Source of the DNA: Lagopus muta
Lineage: Eukaryota; Chordata; Aves; Galliformes; Phasianidae
DNA: 64,000 bases
Reading direction: 5' to 3'
Assembly (NCBI RefSeq): GCF_023343835.1
Contig: NC_064443.1
Location: forward strand, 9,176,001-9,240,000
Every line of letters begins with the position of its first letter. The first letter of the stretch is position 1. A model generated the notes under the pieces. It had not been told where the DNA came from, did not search any database, and worked only from the letters and a program-made list of their open reading frames with translations. Below are positions 59,417 to 64,000 of the stretch, piece after piece. Made by a program: the position numbers and the translations under genes.

Positions 59417-62400
59417 AGTAAGGAAAAAAGTCAGGGGAAAATCATGGCCTCCTAACCTTCTGCCTCTCAACATTCTGAGCACACAGGACACATGCATGCA
59501 CCAATACCATCATCTTTTCCAGTGACTAAGTCCCTGCCTAATCTGTTCTGTTCCTGTCCCCTCAGGTGCAGAGGCCAGGTCAGGAAGCAGGCAGCACAGA
59601 GTAAATAGATTAGCTCTTTTTAAAATAAAACCTCTATTCTTATCCCAAGGAAAAAAAAATAACAACCCTCATTTTCAGGAATTGTTACATTTAATTAGGC
59701 TGCAGGTTCCACTGGGCTCTATGCGCGGAGCCAAGAAAGCAGGAATGTCAAAATATTCTGCACGCGAGATGAAAAGCCCTGAGCTGGGTGATCTGGTGAA
59801 AGGGAGCCCTGTCAGCTGGCTGTCAGCTCAGCAGTAAGTTTTTCAAACCTAATTAAAATGATCGTTAAGAAGAGAGGGGGAAAAAAATTAAAGAAATACA
59901 TTTTTCCTTTTTTTTCCCCCTTCTTAAAAAAAAAAAAAAAAAAGTTTTTAATCAGCCTGATTTCCTGAGTTGAGTTTGCCAGGAGAAAAATGAAATGGAG
60001 ACACGGGAACCCACATGTGCACCCAGGGGTGGGACAGAGGGGGATGGGGTCAGCCTTGGCAGGAAGGACGGGGCACAGGGCTCTGTTCTCGCCTGTTTCC
60101 TGCCACCTTCAGGGGGAATGGGACCTTTTGGACCCTCTGTAAATAAACAGGAGCGCATCAAAGGGACACCTGAGTGCTGCACCCGTTTCTGGCATACTCA
60201 GAGTGCCTTGCAGGCTCGTGGATTTTGGGCTGACGGCTCAGACCAAAAGGGCTTTTACCACTCTGGAATGAGCTGCTCTGGTGCTTTGGAGCTGATAGAG
60301 AAAGGGAGTTTGCAAATCCCAAAACAGGAGCTTTAGAGGACAACTTTTAGCTACCAGTGTGTTCACATTCATGCTCACCTTCCTCTCCATGGGTTCACTG
60401 TTTGTATGTGCAAGGCTGATTTCAGGGCTGTGCTCCGTGGGGTCCTGCAGCAAAACAGGAGGTTGGGAGGCAAAGCATAGAGCGAGTACTGAGAACTGCA
60501 ACAAAATGGGCATAAACACAGACAAAGGGATTTCAGTCATGAAACTCCAATGCTTAAAAAGACATTAGGCCAATAGGTGCATAAACAAAGTGCTTCCCCC
60601 TACCACTCTCTGTCCTACTGCCTCCAAGAAATATATTTGCTTACTTAAACAATCTCTTTTTTCCCAGCCTGGTTTCCTAAAGAAACAACTCTTTTGTGAC
60701 TGTGCCATGGGTGTGTCTTTCTGTCCCTAATAGACCCTGTGAACTCGCTGGCCAATTTCAACCAAGTTTGCCAGAAGGGCAGAGTCCTCGAAGAACCCAA
60801 CTGCTTATGAGCCTTCCCAGGGCCAGGCAGACGAGAGAAAGGCAAACCCAGGCTGAGAGAAAGGCTGCAGCGTGTGCTTGCTTGATACAAAACATCAGAG
60901 CATCCAACCTTGAGCTGTCTCATACACTTCTCTGCAGGAAGCTGAGCTCAGTGCACCATAGGAACAGCAGCATTTGATATCCCCTCTTCCTGAGAAATAT
61001 CACTAAATAGAATGGGATCAGCAAGAGAAGCTGTCCCAGCTGGGTAAAAAGAGGTATTTGCAGCCATAGGGTAGCACTGGCACCAGAAACATCAAATTTT
61101 CAGCCCGGAGCTATACTTTAAAACCAGGCTGAGAATGGTCAGCTGCCAGTGTCTCTTTCCTATGTAACAGTGTGGGGATGCTTCTGGCTGGGGAGAAAGC
61201 ACAATGGCTGAGTTAACAGCCCCCCAGGGCTGGTCACTGCCAGCACAAGCAAAAATTTGCAGTCAAAAGTCTTTTTTTTTCAGGTTGAGTTCAATGCTGG
61301 ATGTAATCAATAAAGGAAAAAAATCCAAGGGAGCTACTGAGGGTTTGGATGGGCAATGAGCGCCTGTTGTCCAAGCCAATGAAACAGGCAGAGGACTAAG
61401 AATTAGAAAGTATATTTCAAAAGGAATATCTCTGTTTCAAAGTCTTACTCCCACTTCCACATCATTTAAATTCGAGAATCTCTAGAAAACATCTCAACCA
61501 TCCATTTCACTACAATGTCCGGGCATCTCCTCATCCCTTCTCACCAACCCCTCGCTATCTCATCTCTCACCCTACCAAAACACAAAACAAAACCCAGAGT
61601 TCTCCTGGAGCAACCCAACACCTTGAAGGCAGCCCAGCAGGTTTTCCCATGACATTGCTCAGGGAAAATTCCCCCTGCTGACCTTCAGCTGGGCAGGGCC
61701 ATGCGGAGCAGAGCCACAGCCTTGCGCAAGCTGCTGCTGGGGACACGGATGGGTGGCTTTGCCCTCCGGTGACCAAGCTACTGGTTTTGCGTGCCTAGGA
61801 ATCATGTCCACAGGGGAATAGCTGGAGCTGGCATTTTCAGGCCCCTGTGACCGGCCGCACAGCAGGTCATTTAGCAGAGGGAGAGTAGATAATTTCCTGC
61901 TGGACTAGTCTGCTGAAGGGCCAATCCCCTCCGGGGTGCTGGTGGCTGTGCGGCCAACCCTGAAGGCTAAGGAGCAGAGTGTGCTCCATGCCTTTATAGC
62001 TGGGCTGCATCATCACTGGGGTGAGCAGGGCCATAAGACATTGCAGGCTCTCCCCCGCAGAGGGTAAAAAGTCAAAAGGGTATTAAGCTGTCATATTGGG
62101 GCAATTTATGTGCATAAACAGAGCCCTGTTTTGCTGATTTACACCCTGATAGTGCACGGCCCACAGGTAACGAAGGCAGCACATCCCCACATCTGTCGCT
62201 GTAAGCAGTTGGGATTGACTGACCCATAAAACTGTGGGGCCTGAAGTTATCGGTCTTCATATCTACATACACACACGCAAAGAGCCCCAGCCAGCGAGTG
62301 CTCGTGGAATAACACCATATAAGCAATAAATGTTTTCCCCCAGCAAAAGTTAGGAGAGAGATTAGATAAGATGGCTAAAACAAACTTTAACCACCATGAT

Positions 62401-62437
62401 GAGAGCTCAGGCAGCCTGTCCTTTTGCTTGGCTGGGT
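59417..62437. other. Non-coding stretch with regulatory-looking blocks
   Basis: 59640-59860 carries ACATTTAATTAGGCTGCAGG and TATGCGCGGAGCC and looks like a conserved element. A poly-A tract lies at 59926-59943. 61840-62330 is listed separately. 60.0-61.8 kb is unique, with frames on both strands that I judge to be chance. Confidence 0.38.
61840..62330. promoter_or_regulatory. Candidate conserved element with an 11-bp inverted repeat
   Basis: GGCCGCACAGC (61853-61863) and GCTGTGCGGCC (61945-61955) are exact inverted copies 81 bases apart, with a small CCCCTCCGGGG hairpin between them. The flanking sequence is complex and repeat-free (GGGTATTAAGCTGTCATATT; GGCAATTTATGTGCATAAAC; AAGTTATCGGTCTTCATATC). 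Enhancer-like by texture. Confidence 0.35.
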
Positions 62438-62517
62438 ATCATAGAATCAATTAAAGCTGGAAAGACCATGAAGAACTTCTAGACCAACCACCAACCCATC
62501 TCCACCACGCTCACTCA
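62438..62517 (-). repeat. CR1 LINE scrap, minus orientation (first of two in tandem)
   Basis: ATCATAGAATCAATTAAAGC, TGGAAAGACCATGAAGAACT and ACCAACCACCAACCCATCTC follow the CR1 end in reverse complement. It stops where a second CR1 end begins. Confidence 0.85.
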
Positions 62518-62615
62518 TACAATCATAAAGGTTGGAAAAAATCACTTAGACCATCTAGTTCAACCATCAGCCCATGTCTGTGACCATTCTAGTCCCTGTC
62601 ACTCAATGCCACGTT
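62518..62615 (-). repeat. CR1 LINE scrap, minus orientation (second of two in tandem)
   Basis: TACAATCATAAAGGTTGGAA, AAAATCACTTAGACCATCTA and GTTCAACCATCAGCCCATGT restart the CR1 terminal sequence directly after the previous scrap, so two tails sit head-to-tail. The last 30 bases (ACCATTCTAGTCCCTGTCAC) are consistent with CR1 but diverged. Confidence 0.85.
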
Positions 62616-64000
62616 GCGGCACGCAGCACTGGATGCCAGCGGCCCAAGTCACCTCAAGACATTTTCTTTTGGGGGGAGGGGGGGAAATCAAGGTTGCCTG
62701 ATCCTATGCTTCATCCTTCCTCACAACAAGAAAGCAGGTTGTTCCCAAGCACCAGAACCCATTGTGAGACCAAGGGGGCATGGGCTGGTGCCTGTCCCTT
62801 GCCATCGCCATACAGCAGCACTTGCTTCCCACCATTGCTACTCCTGCCTTCAGTATCATTGTGCCACTGCGGGGCTGTGAGCGGGTGCTGCATTCCTTCT
62901 CTGTCCAGCAGATTTCAGAGTCAATTGCATGCTTTGGGCAAAAATAACAATTGGAAAAAATAATTGCATTTATCATGTTGTCAACTCAGCCAGCTACATA
63001 AGAATGCTGCATAGAAAAACCACAGAGTTCAGCCTGTTTCCAAGCAGGCAGCAGAACAATGACTGGCAGGAATCCCCTGACATCAGACACTCGTGTTTAA
63101 CTCAAACAACTTTTCTCCCAACATCTCCAGTCCACCAACCTGGGATGCTGCAGGAGCCCAGCCAACAGGTGACCCTGGAGATGATGGAGATAGTGCTGAC
63201 TAGAGGACAACTTCTGACAGCAGCCACCACACCAGGCTTGTTCTCAACTATTTTGTCAACAGAAGCTTGGAAAAATGTAAAATTAAATCTTGCAAATGAT
63301 TCGCAGGAAATTAAACTTCCCCTGCTGCAGGCAGCAGCGATGGGTGACAGATTATTGAAGAGGCAAATGATGGCTCTTCCAGCATCACCGCGGGCCAGAC
63401 TGATAGCTGAATTGCAGCTATGCCTATAGCAGTGACTTTCCACCCCATGCAGCACTATGAGGTGTTATTTCAGTTTAGGCTTGTCTTCTTTGCTTAGCCT
63501 AACTCTGCTCATGTGTAACCTGGCTAACAGACACACACGCTGCTTTCCTGAGTAGCTCAGCTCATTTGGCCATCACAAGCATGCTGTTAACCTGTTTTTT
63601 TTGTGTGTGTAAGAGGATTTGACATATGACAGGATGGGAGGGAATGACCTCTAGTTGCCCCATGGAAGGTTCTGGCAAAAGCCTGTTCATCTCACCAAAT
63701 CTTGAACTGCTTTCAATATTATTTATCAAGCAACACTAACACACAGAAACACCAGCTTAAACATGCTTAGCTCAGTCCTAAGAGCAGATTCATGCTGGAA
63801 ATACAGGTTGTTGTGAACATCTCTCTCCTCTAGATTCTGCTGTGCTAGATGATGCTCTGACCACGAGATACACATCGCCACCCCTCTGGTGGATATAAGC
63901 CTTTCCAAGTCAAGATGGGTAAGAACCACATACCACTGGAAACCCATAGGGTAAGGTAATGTGTCAGCTAGCACAGCTGCTGCAGATTGAACCTCTTTCT
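62616..64000. other. Non-coding stretch at the window end
   Basis: No gene supported. 63150-63440 lies inside a 166-codon frame but reads as complex non-coding sequence open on both strands. A T/TG run lies at 63595-63610. The last 400 bases are featureless unique sequence. Confidence 0.38.

Noticed and set aside
62929-63429. Plus-strand ATG frame of 166 codons
   Set aside because: It spans AT-rich and complex non-coding-looking sequence, has an overlapping 117-codon frame on the minus strand, and shows no domain or splice support.
1-64000. Endogenous retrovirus, Polinton or other capsid-bearing element
   Set aside because: I looked for paired long terminal repeats, tRNA primer sites, and protease, polymerase or envelope text, and saw nothing I can assign. 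The region 31061-31701 was considered and left unassigned.
20739-64000. EEFSEC or GATA2 exons expected beside a mammalian DNAJB8
   Set aside because: No GATA zinc-finger text and no selenocysteine elongation factor motifs were found in any frame on either side of the DnaJ gene. Orthologous synteny therefore cannot be claimed from this window.

Overview
The window looks like part of a bird chromosome, most likely from a galliform such as chicken. The diagnostic signal is about eighteen short, 5'-truncated pieces of CR1, the dominant avian LINE. They are recognised by the tail words ATTCTATGATT and GTTGGAAAAGACC in both orientations. I see no Alu, B1/B2 or L1 sequence, no bacterial-style operons, and no retroviral or other capsid-bearing element that I can name. 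All gene calls come from reading by eye. No database or conservation search was run.

Only one gene is clear: an intronless DnaJ/Hsp40 gene of the DNAJB6/DNAJB8 group at 20024-20650 (+). It has an intact HPD motif and a polyadenylation signal at 20733. The rest reads as a gene-poor desert or very large introns. Several exon-like pieces with good splice sites lie between 30.7 and 48.6 kb: 30742-30907, 31065-31120, 35350-35559 and 48535-48601 on the minus strand, and 32895-33025 and 46464-46579 on the plus strand. I recognise none of their products, so they are low-confidence candidates for a spliced gene or a long non-coding RNA.

Layout. 1-19.9 kb is unique sequence with several AT/GC-mosaic, CpG-retaining blocks that look like conserved regulatory elements, five CR1 scraps, and an unusually long open frame at 17.98-18.69 kb. 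20.0-20.74 kb is the DnaJ gene. 20.8-30.6 kb is non-coding with a strongly purine-rich tract near 27.3 kb. 30.7-49 kb holds the candidate exons and the densest enhancer-like blocks (35.96-36.48, 36.84-37.23 and 43.05-43.66 kb). 50-64 kb carries most of the CR1 copies, an almost perfect hairpin at 57.45 kb, and two more regulatory-looking blocks.

Overall the pattern fits the flanking desert of a developmental regulator, with a small, probably germline-type chaperone gene embedded in it. Human DNAJB8 lies between EEFSEC and GATA2. I looked for exons of both here and found none, so that synteny is untested. The best candidates for something undescribed are the 57.45-kb hairpin, the unexplained open frames at 17.98, 31.1 and 51.9 kb, and the candidate minus-strand transcript.
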